Assembly (NCBI GenBank): GCA_022360055.1
Contig: JAKSDO010000187.1
Span: 1-64,000 of the forward strand
Length of the DNA: 64,000 bases
Direction: 5' to 3'
Source of the DNA: Cytophagales bacterium
GTDB lineage: Bacteria; Bacteroidota; Bacteroidia; Cytophagales; Cyclobacteriaceae
The notes below the pieces were generated by a model. The model searched no databases and had not been told where the DNA came from. It saw nothing but the letters and a program-made list of their open reading frames with translations. Position numbers and translations under genes: made by a program. Position 1 is the first letter of the stretch. Each line of letters opens with the position of its first letter. Shown here one piece after another: positions 20,779-29,915 of the stretch.

Positions 20779-21855
20779 ATGAAAACCCAAAATACGATCT
20801 TTCCGAGTTTAATATTATTTTTAGCGACGGCATCTTTTTCAATGGCTCAAAGACAAGGCATCTTGCTTGAGGAGTTTATTTATGAAAAAGCGCCTTTCAA
20901 GGAATGCCACGCTTCCACAATTGCCGAGACCCCCGATGGTTTGGTTGCGTCATGGTTTGGCGGCACCAAAGAAAAGAACAAAGATGTGGAGATTTGGTTC
21001 AGCAGAAAGATAGATGGCAAATGGACCGATCCTGTTTCTGTTGCAAACGGTATCCAGAATGAAAATTTAAGGCACCCTTGCTGGAATCCGGTCTTATTTC
21101 AGATTCCGGATGGACCGCTTCAGCTTTATTACAAAGTTGGTCCAAGTCCGAGCGCATGGTGGGGATTAATGATCGAATCCAAAGACTCCGGAAAAACCTG
21201 GGGCACACCGGTAAAGCTCCCAAACGGCATCCTGGGGCCAATCAAAAACAAGCCCGTGCTTTTAAGCAATGGAACGCTTATAAGTCCGACAAGTACAGAA
21301 CACGAGGGCTGGAGAATCCATTTTGAATATTCTTCCGACCTGGGCAAAACATGGACCAAAAGCGAACCGATCAACGATGGGAAGCAATACAATGCCATAC
21401 AACCCAGCATATTGATCCACCCGGGGAACAAGCTGCAAATCATGGCTAGAAGCAGAGAAATCTCTGTCCTGACCGCCTGGTCATCTGACTTGGGTAAAAC
21501 ATGGACCGATTTGACTTCGTCCGGATTACCTAACCCAAACTCCGGAACAGATGCGGAAACTTTAAAAGATGGCAGACACCTGCTGGTGTATAATCATGTC
21601 GGCAAAAATCCAAATAAATGGGGTGGGAAACGCTCGCCGTTAAATGTGGCGCTCTCGGAAGATGGTAAAAATTGGGAAGCTGCGCTGGTATTGGAAAATC
21701 AACCGGGCGAATATTCATATCCTTCTGTTATTCAAGCAAAAGACGGGAAAGTGCATATTGTCTATACATGGAAAAGGGATAAAGTAAAGCATGTCGTAGT
21801 GGACCCCTCAAAATTGATAACAAAACCGATTGCGAATGGCCGGTGGCCGGATTAA
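20779..21855 (+). CDS. Sialidase-like BNR-repeat enzyme, secreted
   Basis: 358 residues from the ATG at 20779, which gives the signal peptide MKTQNTIFPSLILFLATASF ending SMA. A longer frame from 20620 has no export signal and is rejected. Asp-box repeats typical of six-bladed sialidase propellers are visible (SKDSGKTW, SSDLGKTW twice, SEDGKNW). Family motifs VASWFGGTKE and NGTLISPTS are present. It would remove a terminal sugar, classically sialic acid, but BNR_2 proteins have varied substrates. The 230-bp upstream gap holds no other feature I can name. Confidence 0.82.
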   Translation: MKTQNTIFPSLILFLATASFSMAQRQGILLEEFIYEKAPFKECHASTIAETPDGLVASWFGGTKEKNKDVEIWFSRKIDGKWTDPVSVANGIQNENLRHPCWNPVLFQIPDGPLQLYYKVGPSPSAWWGLMIESKDSGKTWGTPVKLPNGILGPIKNKPVLLSNGTLISPTSTEHEGWRIHFEYSSDLGKTWTKSEPINDGKQYNAIQPSILIHPGNKLQIMARSREISVLTAWSSDLGKTWTDLTSSGLPNPNSGTDAETLKDGRHLLVYNHVGKNPNKWGGKRSPLNVALSEDGKNWEAALVLENQPGEYSYPSVIQAKDGKVHIVYTWKRDKVKHVVVDPSKLITKPIANGRWPD

Positions 21856-21900
21856 ATCTTTCCCGATGTAGATCCTATTTTTTTACCGGCGATTAATTCA

Positions 21901-21930
21901 TAGATTCATGAAATTTTAAACATGAATCTA
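21901..21930 (+). promoter_or_regulatory. Perfect inverted repeat over the modA start codon
   Basis: TAGATTCATG (21901-21910) and CATGAATCTA (21921-21930) are perfect reverse complements separated by the 10-nt AAATTTTAAA. The modA ATG (21922) lies inside the right arm. In RNA this makes a 10-bp hairpin hiding the start codon; in DNA it is a 30-bp operator-like palindrome. The structure is certain; its regulatory use is inferred. Confidence 0.7.
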
Positions 21931-22680
21931 AGAGCAGTTATATTTTGTTTATTCCCGCTGTTATTGTTTGTTTCCTGTAAAAAGTCCCGGCCACAGAATT
22001 CTTCGATCACTGTTTTTTGTGCGGCAAGCCTTTCGCCGGTATTACATAAGATAAAAGGTGTGTGGGAAAAGGATCATCCTGAAAAAATTGTCATCAACTC
22101 CTCCTCGTCAGGTACATTGGCGCGGCAAATCGAAAACGGGGCTCAGGCCGACCTCTTTCTTTCGGCTAACGAAGAATGGACAACATATCTCCAAAGTTCC
22201 TTGAAACTCAAAGATCGGCCGGTGGTTGTTGCATCCAACCAACTGGTTGTGGTCACTCCGCTCAATTCCAGCATCGATAGTACGGATTTTGGCAGTTTCC
22301 CGGACATAGCTTACCGCTTTAAAGGGAAAATCAGTTCGGGGAATCCGGGACATGTGCCTCTTGGAAAATATTTCGAACAGTCGATGAATTACTATCATTT
22401 GTTCGATTTATTATCTCAAAGAATGATTATGACGAAAGACGCACGAAGCGCTCTCAGGTTAGTAGAACTTGGTGAAGCGGATTTAGGGTTTATTTATCAG
22501 TCCGATGCCCTGACCTCAGATAAAGTTCGAATCATTTCCCGGATTCCTCCCGAAAGCCACGACCCGGTGATCTATCATGCCATACACCTGAATGGCCGAT
22601 TATCTGTCCAAAAGTTTTTAGGCTTTCTTTCTTCGGATGAATTAAAATATATCTGGAAAGCTCACGGGTTTGCAATTTGA
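21922..22680 (+). CDS. modA: Molybdate ABC transporter substrate-binding lipoprotein
   Basis: 252 residues with a lipobox (FPLLLFVSC, Cys19). The mature part starts ITVFCAASLSPVLHKI and has NSSSSGTLARQIENGAQADLFLS, the oxyanion-binding pattern of ModA. Further on are GNPGHVPLGKY and a C-terminal GFIYQSDAL. It captures molybdate or tungstate in the periplasm for ModBC. The start codon sits in a hairpin (21901-21930). It is separated from modB by 443 bp, which is unusual because these genes are normally tightly packed. Confidence 0.93.
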   Translation: MNLRAVIFCLFPLLLFVSCKKSRPQNSSITVFCAASLSPVLHKIKGVWEKDHPEKIVINSSSSGTLARQIENGAQADLFLSANEEWTTYLQSSLKLKDRPVVVASNQLVVVTPLNSSIDSTDFGSFPDIAYRFKGKISSGNPGHVPLGKYFEQSMNYYHLFDLLSQRMIMTKDARSALRLVELGEADLGFIYQSDALTSDKVRIISRIPPESHDPVIYHAIHLNGRLSVQKFLGFLSSDELKYIWKAHGFAI

Positions 22681-23123
22681 ATGATCGGCGCTATCAAACC
22701 CGTATTTAATCTTTCCCCATCCCATCGTTCACCGATCTCAGCATGCCATCGGAAGGGTTGTTTCGACGAGAAGCATTTCAAGCAATTGCGAGAAACCGAG
22801 ACGATCGCGCAAAAGACTATTTCAGGTGTACAAAAACAGCAGGTGGTGCCGATTGCCTGCTCAATAATACCACCCCCGAATTTAATCCGGAAAGTAATCG
22901 GATGAAATCGCACCAAATGAACATTAATGAAAAGCATAATCGTGCTTTTATCGAAGACCTGTGGGCGCTGCGGGGATCATGAATATTAAAAAAACCGATG
23001 AAAATTATTGACAGAATATTTGAAGTTGTGTAAAACTGACCTAAATATGCAAAAGGTGCCGATATTCCTGGAAATCAAATTGAAGCGATCGGGAAAACGT
23101 ATTAAAAATCATCTTTGTGATTT
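22681..23123. other. 443-bp insert between modA and modB
   Basis: It interrupts a normally compact operon. Short open frames exist on both strands (for example 22743-22982 plus and 22662-22937 minus), but none resembles a family I know and none is favoured by spacing. No terminator, inverted terminal repeats or target duplication is visible. It may be the remains of a lost gene. Confidence 0.5.
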
Positions 23124-23816
23124 ATGGAGGCTTTTAATTTCACATACGAAGAATTTCAGGCGATTGCTCTTTCATTAAAAGTCGCCGCAATCTGCTCATT
23201 GATCTCCTTACCCATAGCTATTGGTGTCGGCTGGCTATTGGCCCGAAAAAAATTCCCTGGAAAATGGTTTGTTGACGGTTTTGTGCAATTGCCTTTGGTC
23301 CTGCCGCCGGTCACTACAGGCTATTTGCTGCTCATCACGTTTGGCAACAGAGGGTTTGTTGGCAAGTTCTTGTCGGATCATTTTCAGATTCAAATTTCGT
23401 TTACATTTTGGGCCGCGATACTCGCTTCCACAGTGGTCTCCTTTCCATTAGTGGTGAGAGCAATTAAAGTTGCCGTAGAGATGGTCGACAGAGAATTGGA
23501 ATTGGCGGCGAGAACACTTGGAGCAGGCCCCTGGAAAGTATTTTTTACGATCACCATCCCTCTGGCAATGCCGGGCATACTCAGCGGGCTTATTCTTTGT
23601 TTTGCCAGGTGCCTGGGAGAATTCGGGGCTACAATTACATTTGCCGGTAACATTGTCGGGCAAACCCAAACGCTTCCGCTGGCCATCTACGCCGCCATGG
23701 AAGTGCCTGGAGGAGAAATGATCGCTTTCAGACTGGCAGCATTTTCAGTCGCACTTTCCTTCATGGCGATGGTAGGCTCGGAATTTATAAATCGAAAACT
23801 GATTATGAAAACATGA
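23124..23816 (+). CDS. modB: Molybdate ABC transporter permease
   Basis: 230 residues with five to six membrane segments. The permease coupling loop is the EAA-type sequence ELAARTLGAGPWKVFFTITI at about 129-148, followed by PLAMPGILSGLILCFARCLGEFGATI, typical of ModB. The opening VAAICSLISLPIAIGVGWLLARK and LPLVLPPVTTGYLLL also match. It forms the membrane channel for molybdate with ModC. Its stop overlaps the modC start (ATGA). Confidence 0.95.
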   Translation: MEAFNFTYEEFQAIALSLKVAAICSLISLPIAIGVGWLLARKKFPGKWFVDGFVQLPLVLPPVTTGYLLLITFGNRGFVGKFLSDHFQIQISFTFWAAILASTVVSFPLVVRAIKVAVEMVDRELELAARTLGAGPWKVFFTITIPLAMPGILSGLILCFARCLGEFGATITFAGNIVGQTQTLPLAIYAAMEVPGGEMIAFRLAAFSVALSFMAMVGSEFINRKLIMKT

Positions 23817-24910
23817 GCATCTTATCCGTCGACATAATACTAAAAAAATCGGGCTTTTCTCTTGATATCACCTGTGATATCGAAAATCAAATCACCGGAA
23901 TATTTGGTCCTTCAGGTGCAGGAAAAACAACATTTTTAAGATTAATCAATGGATTGGAAGTACCTGATTATGGAAGAATTTCCATCCAAAACCGCAAAGT
24001 CTTCGACACTGAAAAAAAGATAAACATATCTCCTGAAAAACGAAATATAGGTTATGTATTTCAGGACGGCAAACTCTTTCCTCATATGAACGTCGCTCAA
24101 AACCTGAGATATGGCGTCAAGGGGACTCTTAGAAAACAGGAGTTTGACGAAATTATAGACCTGTTGCAGATTTCCGAACATCTTGACAAAAAGATATCAC
24201 AGATTTCCGGCGGACAGGCTCAACGGGTAGCTATTGGGCGGGCATTACTCGCTTCACCCGATATCCTGATGCTGGACGAACCTTTTTCCTCATTAGACAA
24301 AAATCTGAGGCATCACGTCATCTCGCTTTTGAAACCACTGGTAAAAAAATTTAATATTCCTTTGCTCGTGGTCAGCCATGATCTTTCGGACCTGCTCATG
24401 TTATCCGATCGGTTGCTGATAATTAAGGATGGCAAATGTGCAGGCGTAGGGAGCTATCTGGACCTGATATCACTCGGTGAAGCTTTTGCAGCGATGAACA
24501 GATCCGGATTGATAAATACCGTTGAATTGAGGCTGGACCGGCTGGACCCCGAAAAAGGTCTTATGCTGTTATCGAAGGGAGAACAAAGAATTTTTGCCGA
24601 AACTCCAACTGCGAAGATGGGAAACCACAATAATGAAATGCTCAATTTTTTTTTAAGACCCAAGGATATTACATTAGCCCTGCATAAAATCAAGGATATT
24701 TCCATTCAAAATCAGATTGAGGGAGTTATTCAAAAGATCATCATATCGGAAAACAAGATTTTGTGCGTAATTGATCATGGTTTTAAGCTGATTGCGGAAG
24801 TTACGCTGGCAACTCAGCAAAATATGAACTTGCGGGAAGGGACCAGAATCTGGAGCCTTTTTAAAGCGGCAGCACTCAAGCCCGCCCATACCGGAAATAT
24901 AAATTCTTAA
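23813..24910 (+). CDS. modC: Molybdate ABC transporter ATP-binding protein
   Basis: 365 residues. Walker A is GPSGAGKTTFLR (about 31-42), the Q loop is YVFQDGKLFPHM, the signature is ISGGQAQRVAIGRALL, and Walker B is ILMLDEPFSSLD. The C-terminal third (from about 290) has the TOBE/molybdate-binding pattern (FFLRPKDITLAL). It powers import through ModB. It overlaps modB by 4 bp, so the two are translationally coupled. Confidence 0.95.
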   Translation: MSILSVDIILKKSGFSLDITCDIENQITGIFGPSGAGKTTFLRLINGLEVPDYGRISIQNRKVFDTEKKINISPEKRNIGYVFQDGKLFPHMNVAQNLRYGVKGTLRKQEFDEIIDLLQISEHLDKKISQISGGQAQRVAIGRALLASPDILMLDEPFSSLDKNLRHHVISLLKPLVKKFNIPLLVVSHDLSDLLMLSDRLLIIKDGKCAGVGSYLDLISLGEAFAAMNRSGLINTVELRLDRLDPEKGLMLLSKGEQRIFAETPTAKMGNHNNEMLNFFLRPKDITLALHKIKDISIQNQIEGVIQKIIISENKILCVIDHGFKLIAEVTLATQQNMNLREGTRIWSLFKAAALKPAHTGNINS

Positions 24911-24999
24911 ATAATCAGTCCGTTTAAAATGAGCATTTTTATTCTATTCCGCATAACGCCCATCTTGGTTGGGACACTGATATCGCGAACGTGCTTGTC

Positions 25000-25166
25000 G
25001 CGCTGGGAATCGAACAATCTGGCGAAACAGCATCCGAAGACGGTCGAGGAACTATTGAAAGAGGCCGAAAAAGCCAGAAACGAACTAGGAGACTTCGGAG
25101 TGAAAGGTAAGGGGACCCCGGCAAGCCGCAATGGTCGACAATCCAATGGCGCTTTCAATAAACTGA
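25000..25166 (+). pseudogene. Relic of a sulfatase C-terminus, frameshifted
   Basis: The frame reading ESNNLAKQHPKTVEELLKEA and then ARNELGDFGVKGKGT is the characteristic C-terminal end of arylsulfatases. It breaks at about 25115. The ending continues in another frame as AAMVDNPMALSIN then TGA (25164-25166), the usual closing pattern of the family. Upstream of about 25000 nothing of the roughly 400-residue catalytic domain remains. The fragment lies between modC and the next gene. The sulfatase origin is inferred from family pattern memory, not a search. Confidence 0.7.
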
Positions 25167-25170
25167 TTTC

Positions 25171-25635
25171 ATGAAAGAAATGACACTATTCGACAATAAA
25201 GCATTATTTGTGCTCTATGGAATTATCAATTTCATCCTGATCATAGCCCTTCTGATCTTACTTGGTTTATTCTTCAACGACATTCATATTCTCAACAGAA
25301 CAGGTTTTTTCATTTTTATCGGAGTGCATATATTCTTGCTGTTTTTTGTAAAAATCCACTATCTGCGTATATTCTACCGGGAAGATCTGCAAAAAATAGA
25401 ATTCCGATACAACCGGAGATTCGGGTTGAAATGGAAACAGAAATCCAGAACAGTATTGTTACCTCTCAGACAATTTGACGGATATTCGATTAGCAAGGAT
25501 TCCTTGGGAATTTCTGTAATTTCTTTCTTCAAACTCGACCAAAGAGAGCGATTTGAACTCGGCCCCTTTCATATCGGATTTATCTCCAAAAAGGAAAAGG
25601 AAAACCTGGAATCCAGTTTCGGGGAATCGCTTTAA
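25171..25635 (+). CDS. Small membrane protein of unknown function
   Basis: 154 residues. Two membrane segments (about 13-34 and 45-63) are followed by a basic cytoplasmic domain (about 64-154; FRYNRRFGLKWKQKSR) and the acidic end SSFGESL. I do not recognise a family. The ATG at 25171 is used; another at 25180 is possible. It follows the sulfatase relic by 4 bp, but it is intact and looks independent of it. Confidence 0.7.
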   Translation: MKEMTLFDNKALFVLYGIINFILIIALLILLGLFFNDIHILNRTGFFIFIGVHIFLLFFVKIHYLRIFYREDLQKIEFRYNRRFGLKWKQKSRTVLLPLRQFDGYSISKDSLGISVISFFKLDQRERFELGPFHIGFISKKEKENLESSFGESL

Positions 25636-25701
25636 AAGGATCGTATAAAGTAGACCATTTGTTCCTTTTTATAAAAAATAATCCGAAATTAGGCCTTCCA
25701 T

Positions 25702-25709
25702 TACATTTG
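25702..25709 (+). promoter_or_regulatory. -7 element upstream of the DUF1080 gene
   Basis: TACATTTG matches TAnnTTTG, 56 nt before the ATG at 25766. No good -33 TTTG is found at normal spacing, so this is a candidate only. Confidence 0.4.
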
Positions 25710-25765
25710 GCAAAACCATCAATTAAGATTGAGATTAATAAACCTATAAAATAACGAATCCTAAA

Positions 25766-27184
25766 ATGAAAACAATTGCAAACGTTTGTTTAGCTCTAAC
25801 AGCTGCTTTTTTACTAAATATATCATCCGTATCGGCCGGAGATGACGGCTGGGAAATGCTTTTTAACGGTAAAGACTTTACCGGATTTAAGCAACTGAAT
25901 GGAGAGGCATCCTATACTGTTGAAGATGGAATGATGGTAGGTACCACCAAACTAAACACGCCTAACAGTTTTATGGCGACTGAAAAAATGTACGGAGATT
26001 TTATTCTTGAAGTCGATCTCCTCGTAGACCCGAGTATGAACAGCGGGATCCAGATCAGAAGTAATAGCCTCCCGGAATACAAAAACGGCAGAGTACACGG
26101 ATACCAGGTTGAAATCGATCCTGCTGCCCGGGCATGGTCTGGTGGCATTTACGACGAAGGTCGAAGAGGCTGGCTGTATCCACTGGATTTAAATCAAAAA
26201 GGAAGAGCCGCTTTTAAGAACGGTGAATGGAACCATTACCGAATCGAAGCCATCGGCAACTCGATAAGGACGTGGGTAAATGGCATTCCGTGCGCGGATC
26301 TAATCGATGACATGACCCCGAAAGGCTTTATCGCTTTCCAGGTACACAGCATCGGCAAACCTGAACAGGAAGGCAAGCAAATCAAATGGAAGAATATCAG
26401 GATCAAAACGGAAAACCTCGTACCAAGCCCATGGACAGATGTATTTGTCGTAAATCTTGTCCCAAATTATTTATCGCCACAGGAAAGAGCCCAGGGATGG
26501 AGATTGTTGTTTGACGGAAAAACAACAAATGGATGGAGAGGCGCTCACAAAGATGCTTTTCCATCAAGTGGATGGAAAGTGGAAAATGGGGAGTTGATTG
26601 TGCTTTCGCAAGGAGGGGCGGAATCCCAGGGGGGCGGAGACATCGTCACGCTGGATGAGTACGCTACCTTTGAATTTCAAACGGATTTCATGTTAACCGA
26701 AGGGGCTAATAGTGGTATTAAATATTTTATTACCGAAAATTATAGTTCCGGAAAATCCGCGATTGGTCTTGAATACCAGGTGTTGGATGACAATAAGCAT
26801 CCCGATGCCAAGAAAGGATCGGCAGGCAACAGAACCGTGGCCTCCCTGTACGACATGATACCGGCGCACCCCAATAAAATTGTAAAAAAGCCGGGTGAAT
26901 GGAATCACGCAAGAATTGTGGTAACAGGTACGCGCGCGCAAGAATGGTTGAAAAGAAATAGTCTCGAGAAAACAGAATTTCTGGGCGCTTATGTGGAGCA
27001 TTGGCTCAACAACAGGAAGGTCCTCGAGTACGAACGCGGTACGCAAGCCTTTTTTGCCATTGTGCAAAGAAGTAAATACAAAGATTGGGAAGGATTCGGC
27101 GCATGGCAATCGGGCAGGATCCTGCTTCAGGAACATGGTGATGAAGTGCATTACCGAAGCATCAAAGTAAGAAAGATCAATTAG
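25766..27184 (+). CDS. Secreted protein with two DUF1080 (3-keto-disaccharide hydrolase-like) domains
   Basis: 472 residues with a signal peptide (1-24, ending SSVSA). Two jelly-roll domains of the same family follow: residues about 28-215 (WEMLFNGKDFTGFKQ; MNSGIQIRSN) and about 245-472 (GWRLLFDGKTTNGWRG; NSGIKYFI). The family includes 3-keto-disaccharide hydrolases and other glycan-acting proteins. The duplicated arrangement and the N-terminal placement suggest one binding and one catalytic unit, but that is inference. It ends at a strong terminator. Confidence 0.9.
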   Translation: MKTIANVCLALTAAFLLNISSVSAGDDGWEMLFNGKDFTGFKQLNGEASYTVEDGMMVGTTKLNTPNSFMATEKMYGDFILEVDLLVDPSMNSGIQIRSNSLPEYKNGRVHGYQVEIDPAARAWSGGIYDEGRRGWLYPLDLNQKGRAAFKNGEWNHYRIEAIGNSIRTWVNGIPCADLIDDMTPKGFIAFQVHSIGKPEQEGKQIKWKNIRIKTENLVPSPWTDVFVVNLVPNYLSPQERAQGWRLLFDGKTTNGWRGAHKDAFPSSGWKVENGELIVLSQGGAESQGGGDIVTLDEYATFEFQTDFMLTEGANSGIKYFITENYSSGKSAIGLEYQVLDDNKHPDAKKGSAGNRTVASLYDMIPAHPNKIVKKPGEWNHARIVVTGTRAQEWLKRNSLEKTEFLGAYVEHWLNNRKVLEYERGTQAFFAIVQRSKYKDWEGFGAWQSGRILLQEHGDEVHYRSIKVRKIN

Positions 27185-27298
27185 GTTTGCCTTGTTGGGC
27201 CATTGAAAAAATCAACGTTGAACAAAACATGATAACTGAGGGTTAAGCGCTTATTGAGCATCCGGTCAATAAGAATTGCAGGGCAACCAGTTATACCG

Positions 27299-27368
27299 AA
27301 AAAAGCTGTTCTTATTTTGCATATCTCAGACGATTTTTGCTGAATATCAGATAGAACAGCTTTTTTTT
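27299..27368 (+). terminator. Long-loop terminator after the DUF1080 gene
   Basis: AAAAAAGCTGTTCT (27299-27312) pairs with AGAACAGCTTTTTT (27353 onward) over a 40-nt loop and ends in eight T. The T-run on the other strand is also six bases, so it could work in both directions. Confidence 0.75.
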
Positions 27369-27402
27369 GATTAACATTGTTTAAAAAACCGACACGCCGT
27401 AC

Positions 27403-28455
27403 ATGACATTCATCGATAAAGACAAACCGGTTCTGGTCACAGGTGCAACAGGATATATTGCCTCCTGGATCATCAAATATTTAATTGACGACGGATATAC
27501 GGTTCACGGGACTGTCAGGAGCATTTCGAATTCGGAAAAAATTGCTCACCTGTTGAGGCTCAACGATGCTGGAAAAGGAACGCTAAGACTATTTGAAGCC
27601 GATTTGCTGAAAGAGCGCTCCTTTCAAGAAGCGATGGAGGGCTGTGAACTCGTAATTCATACCGCCTCGCCTTTCATGGTTCAGGGGATCAAAAATGCCC
27701 GGGAACAGCTCATCAAACCGGCTTTGGAAGGGACCAGGAACGTCCTCTCCACCGCAAATAATACTGCTACGGTCAAGAGAGTGGTATTGACTTCAAGTGT
27801 TGTGGCCATTTATGGAGACGCTATCGATATAAATCGTACAAAAACCGGCGGGTTCACAGAGAAAGACTGGAACATCACCAGCAGCGAGTCGCATCAGCCT
27901 TATAACAGATCAAAAACAGTAGCGGAAAAAGAAGCATGGAGAATTGCCAATGAACAGGATCGATGGGATCTGTTGGTTATCAATCCTGGCTTTGTAATGG
28001 GACCGTCTCTTAGTAAACGCGTTGATTCTACGAGTATTGATTTCATGTTATCTATGGTAAATGGAAAATATGCATCCGGATTACCCGATTTTTATTTCTC
28101 ATTGGTCGATGTTCGCGATGTAGCTCATGCGCATATAAATGCCGGATTACTGGAACGGGCAAGCGGGAGACACATATTGGTAGCAGATGTTAAACGGGCT
28201 GTTGAAATAGCAGATAGCCTGAGAACAAAATTTCACAACAAATATAAAATACCTGAGAAAGTCCTGCCCAATTTTATACTGTACCTCACGGGCCCGCTTA
28301 TGGGATTCTCATGGAAATACCTGAGGCGAAACCTTGGAATTCCGTTTCAGTTTGACAATACATACTCCAAGACCGACCTGGGAATAGAATATACATCTCT
28401 TGCGCAAACATTTGCGGATCATGTAGAACAATTGGATAGGGATGGATTAATTTAA
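27403..28455 (+). CDS. NAD(P)-dependent extended SDR, dihydroflavonol-reductase-like
   Basis: 350 residues. The nucleotide-binding motif VTGATGYIASWIIKYL lies at about 12-27. The catalytic Tyr-Lys pair is in YNRSK at about 167-171, and TSSVV precedes it with the active Ser. The family reduces aldehydes or ketones on small molecules; the substrate is not clear. It follows the terminator and is first of three close genes (11 bp to the YtoQ gene, then 4 bp to the aldolase). Confidence 0.88.
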   Translation: MTFIDKDKPVLVTGATGYIASWIIKYLIDDGYTVHGTVRSISNSEKIAHLLRLNDAGKGTLRLFEADLLKERSFQEAMEGCELVIHTASPFMVQGIKNAREQLIKPALEGTRNVLSTANNTATVKRVVLTSSVVAIYGDAIDINRTKTGGFTEKDWNITSSESHQPYNRSKTVAEKEAWRIANEQDRWDLLVINPGFVMGPSLSKRVDSTSIDFMLSMVNGKYASGLPDFYFSLVDVRDVAHAHINAGLLERASGRHILVADVKRAVEIADSLRTKFHNKYKIPEKVLPNFILYLTGPLMGFSWKYLRRNLGIPFQFDNTYSKTDLGIEYTSLAQTFADHVEQLDRDGLI

Positions 28456-28466
28456 AAAGGTGCAAT

Positions 28467-28913
28467 ATGAATCTAACTGTTTATCTATCAGGCGAAATAC
28501 ATAGCGACTGGCGCAATGAAATTATTCGGGGATGCGAGAAGCTAAATCTTCCAATAGAATTCTTAACGCCTGTTACGGTGCACGAGGCAAGTGATGACAT
28601 CGGCGCAAAAGCCTTAGACACAGAAACCGATAAGTTTTGGTATGACCACAAATCGGCTAAGATCAATGCCATACGAATAAAAGCCGGATTACAAAAAGCT
28701 GATGTAGTTGTAGTAAAATTTGGAGATAAGTACAGGCAATGGAATGCGGCTTTCGACGCAGGTCAGGCTGCCGCCCTCGGCAAATCCTATATTGTCATTC
28801 ATCCGGAGGAGTATACACATGCTTTGAAAGAGGTAGATGCACAGGCTATGGCAGTTGCCCGGTCTTCGGATCAAGTCGTTGAGATTTTGAAGTACATCAC
28901 ATCCCAGAAATAG
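28467..28913 (+). CDS. YtoQ family protein
   Basis: 148 residues, the normal size of the family. The opening VYLSGEIHSDWRNEIIRGCE and FGDKYRQWNAAFDAGQAAAL, then YIVIHPEEYTHALKEVD, match YtoQ and nucleoside 2-deoxyribosyltransferase-like folds. The biochemical role is unknown. It is soluble and probably cytoplasmic. It lies between the SDR and KDPG aldolase genes in the same unit. Confidence 0.85.
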   Translation: MNLTVYLSGEIHSDWRNEIIRGCEKLNLPIEFLTPVTVHEASDDIGAKALDTETDKFWYDHKSAKINAIRIKAGLQKADVVVVKFGDKYRQWNAAFDAGQAAALGKSYIVIHPEEYTHALKEVDAQAMAVARSSDQVVEILKYITSQK

Positions 28914-28917
28914 CGGT

Positions 28918-29574
28918 ATGAATAAAAACCAAATCCTTGCCGGAATTATGGAAGAAAAGATCGTTTCCATTTTACGGGTTTCTGATTCGAGCAAGGTAAT
29001 CCCGGCATCCTTGGCACTCCTGGAAGGAGGCATTAAGGTGATTGAAATATCATTAAACACACCAAAGGCATTGGTCTGCATGACAAAGCTTGCCCGGATC
29101 GACGGAATAGTTCCGGGAGCGGGCACAGTGACTGATAAAGAAATGGCGATTGAGTCGATCGAGGCCGGCGCTGAATTCATCGTTACCCCGATTACAAGGA
29201 AAGACGTCATCAACACCTGCCATGACCTTGGAAAGCCCGTATTTTCCGGCGCCTTTACCCCGTCCGAAATTTTTCAGGCCCATGAATGGGGTGCGGATGT
29301 AATCAAAGTTTTTCCGGCCGAGACCCTGGGCATGAATTATATCAAAGCAGTAAAAGCCCCGTTCCCCGATATAAAGCTTATGCCGACCGGAGGTGTCACT
29401 CCCGACAATATTGATAAATGGTTGGATATGGGAGCCAATTGTGTTGGAGTTGGAAGCAGTTTTACAAAACCGGATATACTTGATAATGAAGAATGGGGAA
29501 GATTAACCGGTATTGCAAAAGAATTTACAAGTAATATCGCTCATTATAAAACCAATCGAAAAAACCACCATTAG
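28918..29574 (+). CDS. eda: KDPG / 4-hydroxy-2-oxoglutarate aldolase
   Basis: 218 residues. The Schiff-base Lys130 is in DVIKVFPAE and Glu43 is in KVIEISLNT. The phosphate site is LMPTGGV, and GAGTVTDKEMA is the other family motif. The enzyme splits 2-keto-3-deoxy-6-phosphogluconate to pyruvate and glyceraldehyde 3-phosphate, or acts on related acids from uronate breakdown. No kdgK or edd gene is adjacent. A role in uronic acid use would fit the glycan enzymes nearby, but it is inference. Confidence 0.93.
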   Translation: MNKNQILAGIMEEKIVSILRVSDSSKVIPASLALLEGGIKVIEISLNTPKALVCMTKLARIDGIVPGAGTVTDKEMAIESIEAGAEFIVTPITRKDVINTCHDLGKPVFSGAFTPSEIFQAHEWGADVIKVFPAETLGMNYIKAVKAPFPDIKLMPTGGVTPDNIDKWLDMGANCVGVGSSFTKPDILDNEEWGRLTGIAKEFTSNIAHYKTNRKNHH

Positions 29575-29915
29575 CTCCCCGATCGATCAAAACTTTCAGG
29601 TATCCATATACTTGTCTGTCCGCGAAACCGAACCAGCGGTTAAAGTTACGCTCCGGATATTATAAATATTGTGCTCCATATTCGTCTTCCGAAATTTATT
29701 ATTCACCTGTTCCGGACGGTGAGGCATCCAAAGCCAATATTGAAAGAATTTTTCAACGCTCTGCACTCAAACCGCAGGAGCCTTAACTCGCCGCATCATA
29801 GCCGTAAGTAAAGAAATCAAACTGGCTTACGGGAGTGTCAAAAACAGAATTTTTTTTATTGTGATTTTCCCGATATTTAATAACTCAAAACTCCGCTTCG
29901 TGCTATATTTGAATC
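29575..29915. other. 341-bp gap before the P450
   Basis: A 40-codon open stretch at about 29650-29783 (containing YYKYCAPYSSSEIYYSPVP) matches nothing I know and ends in stops. The promoter motif at 29904 is the only functional signal I can name here. Confidence 0.5.
29904..29911 (+). promoter_or_regulatory. -7 element immediately before the P450 start
   Basis: TATATTTG matches TAnnTTTG and ends 4 bp before the ATG at 29916, so a transcript would have almost no leader. A proper -33 is not seen, so the signal may be accidental. Confidence 0.35.

Noticed and set aside
22681-22905. Frame directly after modA
   Set aside because: No family resemblance and several competing frames on both strands; described as an unexplained insert.
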